A stretch of DNA of 64,000 nt, taken from contig JAUSOD010000040.1 of assembly GCA_030656215.1 (NCBI GenBank), positions 1 to 64,000 on the forward strand, in the 5' to 3' direction. The translations under genes and the position numbers were made by a program. Shown in pieces: positions 8,637 to 16,382 of the stretch (the first letter of the stretch is position 1; every line of letters begins with the position of its first letter). The notes below the pieces were generated by a model. The model searched no databases, had not been told where the DNA came from, and saw only the letters and a program-made list of their open reading frames with translations. This stretch comes from Azoarcus sp. (GTDB taxonomy: Bacteria; Pseudomonadota; Gammaproteobacteria; Burkholderiales; Rhodocyclaceae).

Positions 8637-9959
8637 TTATTCTTTCGGCCGGCGGTCGACCACCCGCTTGGCCTTGCCGACGGTGACACGCTCGATCGAG
8701 AACGGCTCGCCGACCACGACCTTGCACGACACGCCGATCAGGCTCTTGATGTGGTGCGTAAGCTCCTTGGCCAGGGCTTCCTTCTGCTCTGGATGGCGGC
8801 CGACGTTGGCCTCGGCACTCACCTCGACCCTGACCGTCAAGGTGTCCATGTGCCCGTTCTTATCGACTTCGAGCAGATACTGCGGCGACAGCTTGGGCAT
8901 CTTGCAGATCAGCTCCTCGATCTGGGTCGGGAACACGTTCACACCGCGAATGATCAGCATGTCGTCCGAGCGCCCGGTGATCTTGGCCATCCGCCGCATG
9001 CTGCGCGCGGTCGGCGGCAGCAGACGGGTGAGGTCGCGGGTGCGGTAACGGATCACCGGCATCGCCTCCTTGGACAGCGAGGTGAACACCAACTCGCCCT
9101 CTTCGCCGTCGGCCACCACTTCGCCGGTTTCCGGATTGATGATCTCGGGGTAGAAGTGGTCTTCCCATATGGTCGGGCCGTCCTTAGTCTCGACGCATTC
9201 GTTGGCCACGCCGGGCCCCATGACTTCGGACAGGCCGTAAATATCCACCGCGTCGATGCCGGCGCGCGCCTCGACCGCAAGGCGCATTGCCGGGGTCCAT
9301 GGTTCGGCGCCGAAGATACCGATCCTGAGCGAAGTGCTCTTCGGATCGATGCCCTGCGCTTCCATCTCATCGAGGATGGTCAGCATGTAGGACGGCGTCA
9401 CCATGATGATCTTGGGCTTGAAGTCCTGGATGATCTGGACCTGCTTCTCGGTCTGCCCGCCCGACATCGGAACCACCGTACAGCCCAGGCGCTCGGCACC
9501 ATAGTGCGCGCCCATGCCGCCGGTAAACAGGCCGTAGCCGTAGGACACATGCACCATGTCGCCGGCACGTCCGCCCGAGGCGCGGATCGAGCGCGCGACC
9601 ACGTTGGCCCAGGTATCGATGTCCTTGAGCGTGTAACCCACGACCGTCGGCTTGCCGGTGGTACCCGACGAGGCATGCACCCGGGCGACCTTCTCGATCG
9701 GCACCGCAAACATGCCGAAAGGGTAGTTGTCGCGCAGGTCGTGCTTGGTGGTGAAGGGGAACTTCGCCAGATCCTCGAGGGATTTCAGGTCGTCGGGGTG
9801 CACGCCCTTGTCGTCGAACTTCTTGCGGTAATGCGCCACGTTTTCATAGGCATGGCGCACGCTCCATTTCAGGCGTTCGAGCTGCAAAGCGCGCAACTCG
9901 TCGATGCTGGCCTTCTCGATCGGCTCGAGCTCGGGTGGCGAGTAGGTGTTCACCGGCAT
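8637..9959 (-). CDS. paaK: Phenylacetate-CoA ligase PaaK
   Basis: 440-residue adenylate-forming enzyme that activates phenylacetate with ATP and CoA, the first step of the pathway. The AMP-binding P-loop is [16 protein letters not shown], followed by [15 protein letters not shown]. The C-terminal part ([14 protein letters not shown]) carries the usual ligase hinge and the lysine-bearing end. The length matches E. coli PaaK (437). A strong AGGAGGAGACA ribosome-binding site precedes ATG 9959. It is transcribed between paaI and paaA. Confidence 0.96.
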   Translation of the reverse strand: MPVNTYSPPELEPIEKASIDELRALQLERLKWSVRHAYENVAHYRKKFDDKGVHPDDLKSLEDLAKFPFTTKHDLRDNYPFGMFAVPIEKVARVHASSGTTGKPTVVGYTLKDIDTWANVVARSIRASGGRAGDMVHVSYGYGLFTGGMGAHYGAERLGCTVVPMSGGQTEKQVQIIQDFKPKIIMVTPSYMLTILDEMEAQGIDPKSTSLRIGIFGAEPWTPAMRLAVEARAGIDAVDIYGLSEVMGPGVANECVETKDGPTIWEDHFYPEIINPETGEVVADGEEGELVFTSLSKEAMPVIRYRTRDLTRLLPPTARSMRRMAKITGRSDDMLIIRGVNVFPTQIEELICKMPKLSPQYLLEVDKNGHMDTLTVRVEVSAEANVGRHPEQKEALAKELTHHIKSLIGVSCKVVVGEPFSIERVTVGKAKRVVDRRPKE

Positions 9960-10036
9960 GTTTGTCTCCTCCTTCCTCTGTGTCCGTTTCAGTCTTGCTG
10001 TTCTGTTCTTATCGTATTCCGTTCTTGCGCTGCGCG

Positions 10037-10501
10037 TCAGAGCTCCACCACCGGGCGGCCCTTGAGCCGGTAAGACTTGCCGCGCATCACCGCGATCAGC
10101 TCGCCGTTCTGGTTGGTCACTGTGATGTCATAGACCCCGGTGCGCCCGGCAGCAAACACTTCCTGCGCCGCCGCGGTGAGCACATCGCCCGGACGTCCCG
10201 GTGCCATGAAGTCGACGCTGATACCCGAGGCCACGGTCTGTTCGTTGCCGCTGTTGCAGGCATAGGCAAAGGCCGTGTCAGCCAGCGTGGTGATGAAGCC
10301 GCCGTGGCAGATGCGAAAGCCGTTCAACATGTCTTCGCGCACCTTCATCGTAATTGTCGACCGCCCGGGGCCGACGTCGACGAAGGCCATGGCGAGACTG
10401 CGTGCGGCCTGGTCGCGTTCGAACATGCCGTCGCGCACTTTTTCAGCCAGTGCCTGCGGATCGAACCCCGCGCTGAGGTCGCGGTATTGGGCTTCACTCA
10501 T
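10037..10501 (-). CDS. paaI: Hotdog-fold acyl-CoA thioesterase PaaI
   Basis: 154-residue PaaI thioesterase with a single hotdog domain. CHGGFITTLADTAFAYACN holds the conserved HGG and catalytic Asp. Family knowledge: PaaI hydrolyses dead-end aromatic acyl-CoAs, such as hydroxylated phenylacetyl-CoA, and so rescues CoA. It lies 33 nt after paaG and 77 nt before paaK in the operon. Confidence 0.94.
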   Translation of the reverse strand: MSEAQYRDLSAGFDPQALAEKVRDGMFERDQAARSLAMAFVDVGPGRSTITMKVREDMLNGFRICHGGFITTLADTAFAYACNSGNEQTVASGISVDFMAPGRPGDVLTAAAQEVFAAGRTGVYDITVTNQNGELIAVMRGKSYRLKGRPVVEL

Positions 10502-10534
10502 GCAAACTGCCTCCCTTATGTTTCTTGCGCTGGA

Positions 10535-11350
10535 TCAGTTGCCCTTGAACTGCGGGCTGCGCTTTTCCATGAAGGCGGCGACGCCTTCGCGGTAGTCGTT
10601 GGACCGCCCGCACTCGCGCATCATGTCGCGCTCGAGGTCGAGCTGGGTGTCGAAGTCGTTGGTGGAGCTGGCCCAGATTGCCTTTTTGGTCTGGGCAAAG
10701 CCGAAAGTCGGGCCCTTGGCCATCTGTGCGGCGAGCGCCTGTACCGTCGGCAGCAGCGCCTCATCATCCACGCACTTCCAGATCAGGCCCCAGGCTTCGG
10801 CCTGCTCCGCCGATACCTTGTCGCCGAGCAGGGCCAGGCCCATCGCGCGCGCCGGGCCGAGCAGGCGCGGCAGGATCCAGGTGCCGCCGGTGTCCGGAAT
10901 CAGGCCGAGCTTGCAGAAGGCCTGGATGAAGCTCGCGGAGCGGGCCGCGAACACCATGTCGCAGGCCAGCGCAAGGTTGGCGCCTGCGCCGGCGGCCACG
11001 CCATTGACCGCGCAGATCACCGGCAGATCGAGATTGCGCAGCGTGGTGACCAGCGGCTTGTAGTTTTTCTCGACTGAGGCGCCCAGATCCGGCGCTTCGC
11101 CACCGGCGGCCACCGAACGATCGGACAGATCCTGCCCGGCACAGAAGCCGCGCCCGGCACCGGTGATCACCAGCACCCGCACCGATCCGTCTGCGCGGCC
11201 GGCCTTGACCTGCTCCAGCGCGGCACGCACTTCGCCGTGCATCCGGTCGTTAAAACTGTTCAGGCGGTCGGGGCGATTCAGGGTCAGCGTGGCAACGCCC
11301 GCATCGACTTCAAAACGGATGGTTTCACCAGATCCGGTTGCTGCGCTCAT
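10535..11350 (-). CDS. paaG: Epoxyphenylacetyl-CoA isomerase PaaG
   Basis: 271-residue crotonase-fold enzyme. GRGFCAGQDLSDR is typical of PaaG rather than PaaF, and the catalytic Asp lies in KLGLIPDTGGTW. PaaG turns the ring 1,2-epoxide into the oxepin-CoA and also isomerises double bonds in later intermediates. It is the first gene of the minus-strand paa operon, with an AGGAGGAGACACG ribosome-binding site. Its start lies 224 nt from that of the divergent paaN. A second crotonase (PaaF) is not in the window. Confidence 0.92.
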   Translation of the reverse strand: MSAATGSGETIRFEVDAGVATLTLNRPDRLNSFNDRMHGEVRAALEQVKAGRADGSVRVLVITGAGRGFCAGQDLSDRSVAAGGEAPDLGASVEKNYKPLVTTLRNLDLPVICAVNGVAAGAGANLALACDMVFAARSASFIQAFCKLGLIPDTGGTWILPRLLGPARAMGLALLGDKVSAEQAEAWGLIWKCVDDEALLPTVQALAAQMAKGPTFGFAQTKKAIWASSTNDFDTQLDLERDMMRECGRSNDYREGVAAFMEKRSPQFKGN

Positions 11351-11433
11351 CGTGTCTCCTCCTTGTATTCCGCAACGTACTGGGGCACGCTGCTTCCTTG
11401 TTCGGGGTCGGGTTCATCGCTGTTCGTCGCCGT

Positions 11434-11449
11434 TTGACCGACCGGTCAA
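11434..11449. promoter_or_regulatory. TetR-type palindrome, candidate PaaR operator
   Basis: TTGACCGACCGGTCAA is palindromic at 14 of 16 positions and has the ACCG/CGGT half-sites common in TetR-family operators. It overlaps the -35 of the rightward promoter, a position that fits repression. The PaaR assignment is inference from the TetR gene in the operon; the same palindrome was not found elsewhere in the window by eye. Confidence 0.6.
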
Positions 11450-11462
11450 TCAATAGTAATCT
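11434..11462 (+). promoter_or_regulatory. Sigma70-type promoter for paaN
   Basis: TTGACC (11434-11439), a 17-nt spacer and TAATCT (11457-11462) make a near-consensus promoter pointing at paaN. Transcription would begin near 11469. The paaN start is about 105 nt further on, leaving a medium-length leader. Confidence 0.6.
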
Positions 11463-11475
11463 TGATCCAGATCAA
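11462..11475. promoter_or_regulatory. Perfect FNR/Anr-type box in the divergent paa promoter
   Basis: TTGATCCAGATCAA matches the FNR consensus TTGAT-N4-ATCAA exactly. It covers the predicted paaN start point, where FNR-type regulators usually repress. This fits shutting off an oxygen-dependent pathway without oxygen (inference). Confidence 0.6.
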
Positions 11476-11574
11476 AAGACAAGCATTTTTCACTTGCTCT
11501 TTTTCTGTTGCACAACACCACCAGAATTCACCGGCCGGCACCCCTGCCAGATCCGACAAATCAGGAGACAAGAC

Positions 11575-13239
11575 ATGACCCACCCGCTGTTCGAGAAGCA
11601 CAAAGCTACCCTGGATGCCGCCGTTGCCACCATTCATGGTCGCGGCTACTGGACACCCTACGCCGAAATGCCGAGCCCGAGGGTGTATGGCGAGACCGCG
11701 GCCGACGACGGCAAGAAGGCCTTCGAAGCCTGCCTCGGCAAGGACTTCGTGCTCGACCAACCGGGCCAGACCGGCTGGGCAGCCACCGAGCAATCGCCCT
11801 ACGGCATAGCCCTGAACGTGCGCTACCCGGTGTGCGACCCCGAGGCGCTGATCGCCGCAGCCCAGACCGCGATGAACAGCTGGCGCAAGCTCGGCGCCGA
11901 AGGCCGCGTCGGCGTCTGCCTCGAGATTCTCGAGCGTCTCAACAAGCGCAGCTTCGAGATCGCCCACGCGGTGATGATGACCACCGGCCAGGGCTGGATG
12001 ATGGCCTTCCAGGCCGGCGGCCCGCACGCCCAGGACCGCGGCCTCGAAGCCGTCGCCTATGCCTGGGACGAGATGAGCCGGGTGCCGGCCGAGGCCATCT
12101 GGGAAAAACCGCAAGGCAAAAACCCGCCGCTGAAGATGAAGAAGCACTACGAGATCGTCGGCCGCGGTGTCGGTCTGGTGGTCGGCTGCGGCACCTTCCC
12201 GACCTGGAACACTTATCCCGGCCTGTTCGCTGCCCTTGCCACCGGCAACCCGGTGATCGTCAAGGCCCACAGCAACGCCATCCTGCCCGCCGCGATGACG
12301 GTGAAGATCGCGCGCGAGGTACTGGCCGAAGCCGGCCTCGACCCCAACCTGGTGAGCCTTGCAGTGGTCGAGAAGCGCGCCGCCACCCAGGCGCTCGCCA
12401 CCCACCCGGCGGTGAAGTCGATCGACTTCACCGGCAGCAACGTGTTCGGCCAGTGGCTGATCGACAACGCGAAGCAGGCCCAGGTCTATGCCGAACTCGC
12501 CGGCGTGAACAACGTCGTCATCGAATCCACCGACAGCTACAAGGCGATGCTGCGCAACCTCGCCTTCACCCTGTGCCTGTATTCCGGCCAGATGTGCACC
12601 ACCACCCAGGCCATCCTGGTTCCGGCCGGCGGCATCGACACCGACCTTGGCCACAAGAGTTTCGACGAAGTCGCTACCGACCTCGGCGCCGCGATCGACA
12701 AGTTCCTGACCGACCCGGCAGTGGCCACTGCGGTGCTCGGCGCGATCCAGTCCGATGCCACCCTGGCGCGCATCGCCGAGGCTGGCGAATACGGCACGAT
12801 CGTGCTCGCCTCGAAGAAGATCGACCACCCCGACTTCCCCCAGGCCGAAGTCCGTACTCCGGTGCTGCTGACCTGCGACGCTGCCGACGAGAAGAGCTAC
12901 ATGGAAGAACGCTTCGGCCCGATCGCCTTCGTGGTCAAGGTCGCCGACGGTGCTGCTGCCATCGCCCTGTCCGAGCGCATCGTCAAGGAACACGGCGCAT
13001 TGACCGTCGGCCTGTACTCGGCCAAGCCGGACGTGATCGACGCGATGACCGACGCCACCCTGCGTGCCGGCGTGGCGCTGTCGATCAACCTCACCGGCGG
13101 CGTGTTCGTAAACCAGTCCGCGGCCTTCTCCGACTACCACGGCGTGGGCATGAACCCTGCGGCCAACGCGAGCTACTCCGACAGCGCCTTCGTCGCCAAC
13201 CGCTTCCGCGTGGTGCAGCGGCGCTATCACGTGGAGTAA
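11575..13239 (+). CDS. paaN: Aldehyde dehydrogenase PaaN (PaaZ-type, no hydratase domain)
   Basis: 554-residue aldehyde dehydrogenase of the phenylacetic-acid-degradation PaaN type. The catalytic Cys is residue 341 in SGQMCTTTQ and the catalytic Glu is in NNVVIESTDS; GCGTFPTWNTYPGLF is the cofactor region. The role is oxidation of the ring-cleaved semialdehyde-CoA. E. coli PaaZ is about 680 residues because it carries a C-terminal MaoC-like hydrolase that opens the oxepin ring. That domain is missing here, so a separate hydrolase must exist elsewhere. ATG 11575 is preceded by AGGAG. It is transcribed away from paaG and followed by paaY after a repeat-filled 239-nt gap. Confidence 0.9.
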   Translation: MTHPLFEKHKATLDAAVATIHGRGYWTPYAEMPSPRVYGETAADDGKKAFEACLGKDFVLDQPGQTGWAATEQSPYGIALNVRYPVCDPEALIAAAQTAMNSWRKLGAEGRVGVCLEILERLNKRSFEIAHAVMMTTGQGWMMAFQAGGPHAQDRGLEAVAYAWDEMSRVPAEAIWEKPQGKNPPLKMKKHYEIVGRGVGLVVGCGTFPTWNTYPGLFAALATGNPVIVKAHSNAILPAAMTVKIAREVLAEAGLDPNLVSLAVVEKRAATQALATHPAVKSIDFTGSNVFGQWLIDNAKQAQVYAELAGVNNVVIESTDSYKAMLRNLAFTLCLYSGQMCTTTQAILVPAGGIDTDLGHKSFDEVATDLGAAIDKFLTDPAVATAVLGAIQSDATLARIAEAGEYGTIVLASKKIDHPDFPQAEVRTPVLLTCDAADEKSYMEERFGPIAFVVKVADGAAAIALSERIVKEHGALTVGLYSAKPDVIDAMTDATLRAGVALSINLTGGVFVNQSAAFSDYHGVGMNPAANASYSDSAFVANRFRVVQRRYHVE

Positions 13240-13261
13240 AGCGCTCGGAGGCCTGCAGGCG

Positions 13262-13354
13262 TTCGTAGGGCCGACTTCAGTCGGCCACAGTGCTGGATCC
13301 GGGCGCAGGTGCCCGAACCCAGCACCTGCGGCGGGTTGAAACCCGCCCTACGGC
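13262..13354. repeat. REPIN-like element 2 (paaN-paaY gap)
   Basis: Same architecture as 7457-7570. The left GTAG-headed palindrome CGTAGGGCCGACTTCAGTCGGCC faces a right half GGCGGGTTGAAACCCGCCCTACG. The stems differ from element 1 but stay paired (compensatory changes), with TTCA/TGAA loops kept. Between them is a further imperfect hairpin (TGCTGGATCCGGGC against GCCCGAACCCAGCA). Confidence 0.72.
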
Positions 13355-13441
13355 GGCTGTACCAGGGACGGGTGCTTGACCCGGACAACACTATCTACGG
13401 CGGTTGTGCCAGCAATGGGTACTCAACCCGGATAATCGCAT
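13348..13441 (+). repeat. Tandem 47-bp repeat attached to REPIN 2
   Basis: Two imperfect 47-nt units (13348-13394 and 13395-13441), each starting CTACGGCGG and containing GGGT-CT--ACCCGGA. A 7-nt start of a third unit follows. A single related unit trails REPIN element 1 (from about 7524). The repeats lie just upstream of the paaY ribosome-binding site and have no reading frame. Confidence 0.7.
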
Positions 13442-13478
13442 CTACGACAACAACAATGGCCCCACGAGGAGACACCTC

Positions 13479-14084
13479 ATGCCCTGCTACGAAATCGACG
13501 GACTCAAGCCCGTCATTCACCCCACCGCCTACGTTCACCCCGATGCCGTGCTGATCGGCGACGTCATCGTCGGCCCGCGCTGCTACGTCGCCCCGCTCGC
13601 CTCGCTGCGCGGCGACTTCGGCCGCATCGTGCTCGAGGAAGGCAGCAACATCCAGGACACCTGCGTGATGCACGGTTTCCCCGGCACCGACACCGTGATC
13701 GAAGTCGATGGTCACGTCGGCCACGGTGCCGTGCTGCACGGCTGCCGCATCGGCCGCAACGCCCTGATCGGCATGAACGCCGTGATCATGGACAACGCCA
13801 GCGTCGGAGAATCCTCTATCGTCGCCGCCTGCGCCTTCGTCAAGGCCGGCATGGAGATTCCACCCCGCAAGCTGGTTGCAGGCATGCCCGCCAAGATCAT
13901 GCGCGACCTCTCCGAGCAGGAAATCAACTGGAAAATCGACGGCACCCGCTGCTATCAGGACCTTACGCTACGCAGCCTCGCCACCCTCAAGCCATGCGAA
14001 CCGCTCACCGAGATGGAAGCGGGCCGTCGGCGCTTCGAGTTTCCCGGCGTGGTGCCGCTGGTCGACGCCAAAAAGGCGAGCTGA
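13479..14084 (+). CDS. paaY: Hexapeptide-repeat thioesterase PaaY
   Basis: 201-residue left-handed beta-helix protein of the gamma-carbonic-anhydrase/PaaY family (E. coli PaaY has 196). Hexapeptide turns run through residues about 15-140, with metal-binding His residues in MHGFPG and [14 protein letters not shown]. PaaY is reported to hydrolyse stalled CoA thioesters during phenylacetate breakdown. ATG 13479 has AGGAG 7 nt upstream; longer in-frame starts run back into the repeat and are rejected. It is the last gene of the rightward paa unit and is followed by two hairpins. Confidence 0.93.
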   Translation: MPCYEIDGLKPVIHPTAYVHPDAVLIGDVIVGPRCYVAPLASLRGDFGRIVLEEGSNIQDTCVMHGFPGTDTVIEVDGHVGHGAVLHGCRIGRNALIGMNAVIMDNASVGESSIVAACAFVKAGMEIPPRKLVAGMPAKIMRDLSEQEINWKIDGTRCYQDLTLRSLATLKPCEPLTEMEAGRRRFEFPGVVPLVDAKKAS

Positions 14085-14085
14085 A

Positions 14086-14146
14086 CGCAGACCCGGGGCG
14101 CATGTCGGCGACACCGGGTCTGCGCCAGTGTGCGATCTGCACTGGC
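14086..14146. terminator. Paired hairpins downstream of paaY
   Basis: An 11-bp perfect stem (CGCAGACCCGG at 14086-14096 with CCGGGTCTGCG at 14114-14124) is followed at once by a 7-bp stem (GCCAGTG/CACTGGC, 14124-14146). There is no T-run, so a Rho-independent terminator is not proven; it may stabilise the transcript end. Confidence 0.45.
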
Positions 14147-14215
14147 CGCGGCCCGGGCTTAGGGATAGGCTGAATCCTTGGATCACCGTCCACCGCCACT
14201 GCATTGAGCATCCCG

Positions 14216-14596
14216 ATGAGTACTGCCTCCACCGTTCCGAACCCGAGCCATCTGCCGGACACAGGGAATCTGTTCGCCGACTGCCCAAGCAGCGGCCCGA
14301 CCGAGAGCTTTCTTCCGCTGCTGCAATCGGACACCACCTGCATCGAACGCATCGTGTCCAACGGCCATGCCAGCCCGCCGGGCTTCTGGTACGACCAGCC
14401 TGACGACGAATGGGTGATGCTGAGCGCGGGCACCGCCGAACTCGCCTTCGAGGACGGTCGCCATCTGATCATGCGCCCCGGCGACTGGGTCACCATCCCC
14501 GCCCGCTGTCGTCACCGGGTCGAATCGACCGGGCCGGGTACAGTGTGGCTGGCCGTCCACATTCGGCGCCTGCCCGGCAATGTGTCATGCGCATGA
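14216..14596 (+). CDS. Small cupin-domain protein
   Basis: 126-residue single cupin. The beta-barrel motifs are LSAGTAELAFEDGRHLIMRPGD and IPARCRHRVEST, ending TVWLAVHIR. The metal-binding His residues are only partly kept (HRVE), so a metal site is uncertain. Function is unknown; related proteins are annotated only as cupins. ATG 14216 was taken; an in-frame TTG at 14204 would add four residues. It lies between paaY and a metallo-hydrolase and is not obviously part of the paa regulon. Confidence 0.7.
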   Translation: MSTASTVPNPSHLPDTGNLFADCPSSGPTESFLPLLQSDTTCIERIVSNGHASPPGFWYDQPDDEWVMLSAGTAELAFEDGRHLIMRPGDWVTIPARCRHRVESTGPGTVWLAVHIRRLPGNVSCA

Positions 14597-14644
14597 ACCC
14601 GAATCTGCATTAAAGTCGCGGCTTTTGGCTCACGGAGATTCCCG

Positions 14645-15619
14645 ATGCGCATACCCACCCTCCGCCACTGGCTGATCGCCGCCGCCCTTGCCACCAGCCC
14701 CCTGATCGCGACCACACCGGCCCACGCCGAAGCGCCCCAGGTCAAGACCCAGGCCCCTGGCTTCTATCGCATGATGGTGGGCCAGTTCGAAGTCACCGCG
14801 CTGTACGACGGCTATCTCGACCTCGACGCCAAACTGCTCAAGAACGCCAGCCAGCGCGACATCCAGCGTCTGCTGGCAAAACGCTTCACCACCGGTCCGG
14901 CGATCCAGACCGCGGTCAATGCCTATCTGATCAACACCGGCTCCAAGCTCGTACTGATCGACGCCGGCGCGGCCAAGGCCTTCGGCCCCTCGCTCGGCTT
15001 CATCCCCGACAATCTGCGCGCTGCGGGCTATGATCCGGCCAAGGTCGATGTGGTACTGCTGACCCACCTGCACGGCGATCACGTCAACGGCCTGCTCACC
15101 GCCGATGGCAAGGCCGTCTTCCCCAACGCCAGCGTGCATGCGGCAAAAGCGGACGCCGATTTCTGGCTGCCGGCCGAAGCCCTGGCCAAGGCGGACGAGG
15201 CCTCGCGCCCCTTCTTCCAGATGGCACAGAGCGCCCTCGCGCCCTACCAGGCAGCCGGCCGCTTCTCCACCTTTGACGATGGCACCGAGCTCATTCCCGG
15301 TTTCAAGGCACTTGCCGCACCGGGCCACACCCCCGGCCACAGCGGTTTCCTGATCGAATCCGCCGGTCAGCGCCTGTTGGTGTGGGGCGACATCATCCAC
15401 AACGCGGCCACCCAGTTCGAAAATCCGGAGATCTCGATCGAGTTCGACATCGACCGAAAACTGGCCGTCGCCACGCGCCAGAAGCTGCTCAACCGGGTGG
15501 TCAAGGACAAACTGATGGTCGCCGGCATGCACCTGCCCTTCCCCGGTATCGGCCATGTGCGGCGCGAAGGCAAGGGCAGCTTCGAGTGGATACCGGTGGA
15601 GTACGGCCCGATCCGCTGA
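14645..15619 (+). CDS. Periplasmic MBL-fold metallo-hydrolase
   Basis: 324-residue metallo-beta-lactamase-fold protein with a Sec signal peptide ending near PAHA-EA. The zinc motif is LLTHLHGDHVNG, followed by PGHTPGHSGF and GDIIHN, and a last His in VAGMHLPFPGIGH. It belongs to the periplasmic MBL hydrolases seen in many Proteobacteria, with a conserved lead-in (FYRMMVGQFEVTALYDG). The substrate is unknown; lactone or ester hydrolysis is possible. It is a single gene with its own GGAG ribosome-binding site and ends at a hairpin before a convergent gene. Confidence 0.85.
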   Translation: MRIPTLRHWLIAAALATSPLIATTPAHAEAPQVKTQAPGFYRMMVGQFEVTALYDGYLDLDAKLLKNASQRDIQRLLAKRFTTGPAIQTAVNAYLINTGSKLVLIDAGAAKAFGPSLGFIPDNLRAAGYDPAKVDVVLLTHLHGDHVNGLLTADGKAVFPNASVHAAKADADFWLPAEALAKADEASRPFFQMAQSALAPYQAAGRFSTFDDGTELIPGFKALAAPGHTPGHSGFLIESAGQRLLVWGDIIHNAATQFENPEISIEFDIDRKLAVATRQKLLNRVVKDKLMVAGMHLPFPGIGHVRREGKGSFEWIPVEYGPIR

Positions 15620-15656
15620 AAGCCGTGCGCTGAATACCGTGACAAGCCCGGTATGA

Positions 15657-15700
15657 GTCGCGCCGTCCTGCTCTGGAATCCCGGAGCGGGGTGGCGCGAC
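15657..15700. terminator. Hairpin between convergent genes
   Basis: GTCGCGCC (15657-15664) pairs perfectly with GGCGCGAC (15693-15700). It lies between the ends of the convergent MBL hydrolase and TerB-like genes. No T-run is seen on either strand. Confidence 0.35.
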
Positions 15701-15708
15701 GATGAGGA

Positions 15709-16116
15709 TCAGGCAGACAGGTCGGCGAGCGACAGGCTCCAGCGGCTGAGCGCATGACGGAGCAAGGTTTGCTCCGGCGTGCTGATCCGGCCATCCGCCT
15801 TGGACAGCACCAGCATTGCCCTGCAGGCCACAATCCGCAGTGCCGGGTCGGTGACGCTATCGAGCATCCGCTCCACCTGCTCGAGATCGAGCACCCGCAC
15901 CGCCTCACCGCCATCGCCATCGCCACGGGCCAGCAGACCACGGCAGCGGTCGATCACGGCCTGGACCAGCACATCACGCGGCAGCCCCAGCAGGTCGGCC
16001 ATATTGTGCTGATCAAGCGCTGCCAACTCGCGGCTGGCCAGTTCGCCATCGGCAATCAGGATCAGGGCCACAAGGTCCGCAACAATGCCACGTTGCTTGC
16101 TCAGGGGGATACTCAT
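15709..16116 (-). CDS. TerB-like small cytoplasmic protein
   Basis: 135-residue helical protein without signal peptide or membrane segments. Two similar motifs, LILIADGELASRE near the start and LVLSKADGRISTPE near the end, resemble the paired acidic ADG-x-E motifs of TerB/DjlA-like helical domains that bind metal. The assignment is by motif only. A single gene; an AT-rich region with an inverted repeat lies upstream. Function unknown. Confidence 0.6.
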   Translation of the reverse strand: MSIPLSKQRGIVADLVALILIADGELASRELAALDQHNMADLLGLPRDVLVQAVIDRCRGLLARGDGDGGEAVRVLDLEQVERMLDSVTDPALRIVACRAMLVLSKADGRISTPEQTLLRHALSRWSLSLADLSA

Positions 16117-16255
16117 GAATGACGTGCTCCGCAGTTAAGAGGGTCTGTGACAACTTACACTGCCGGCAGTTGCACGGCGCCGGACCGGGCCGACGTGCCC
16201 CGTCACTGCAAGCCCTTGTTTTCACGGCGGCACCGGCGATCAGGGTCATATACCG

Positions 16256-16274
16256 TATAATTGGTAACAATTAT
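16256..16274. promoter_or_regulatory. AT-rich inverted repeat overlapping -10 boxes
   Basis: ATAATTG-gtaa-CAATTAT (16257-16274) is an exact 7-bp inverted repeat in an otherwise GC-rich window. A TATAAT is readable on each strand (16256-16261 and 16275-16270), so it may serve divergent promoters for the TerB-like gene and the serine hydrolase/dar genes. Good -35 boxes are not evident. Confidence 0.4.
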
Positions 16275-16382
16275 ATTCCTGACCGCTGAAGCAGTATCTC
16301 GTCGGGTGTCGACGACTGCACAGCAGCTTTAGGCCACCCGCACTAAGCTTCGGCCTGCCCGACATCCTGCTCTCGACCCGCC

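Noticed and set aside
11446-13230. 594-codon minus-strand frame opposite paaN
   Set aside because: Gly/Val/His-rich shadow without motifs; paaN has catalytic residues and a ribosome-binding site.
13348-13441. CRISPR-like array
   Set aside because: The two 47-nt units are contiguous without spacers and no cas genes are present.
15657-15700. Rho-independent terminator with high confidence
   Set aside because: The stem is perfect but no T-run follows on either strand, so it is listed only as a low-confidence hairpin.
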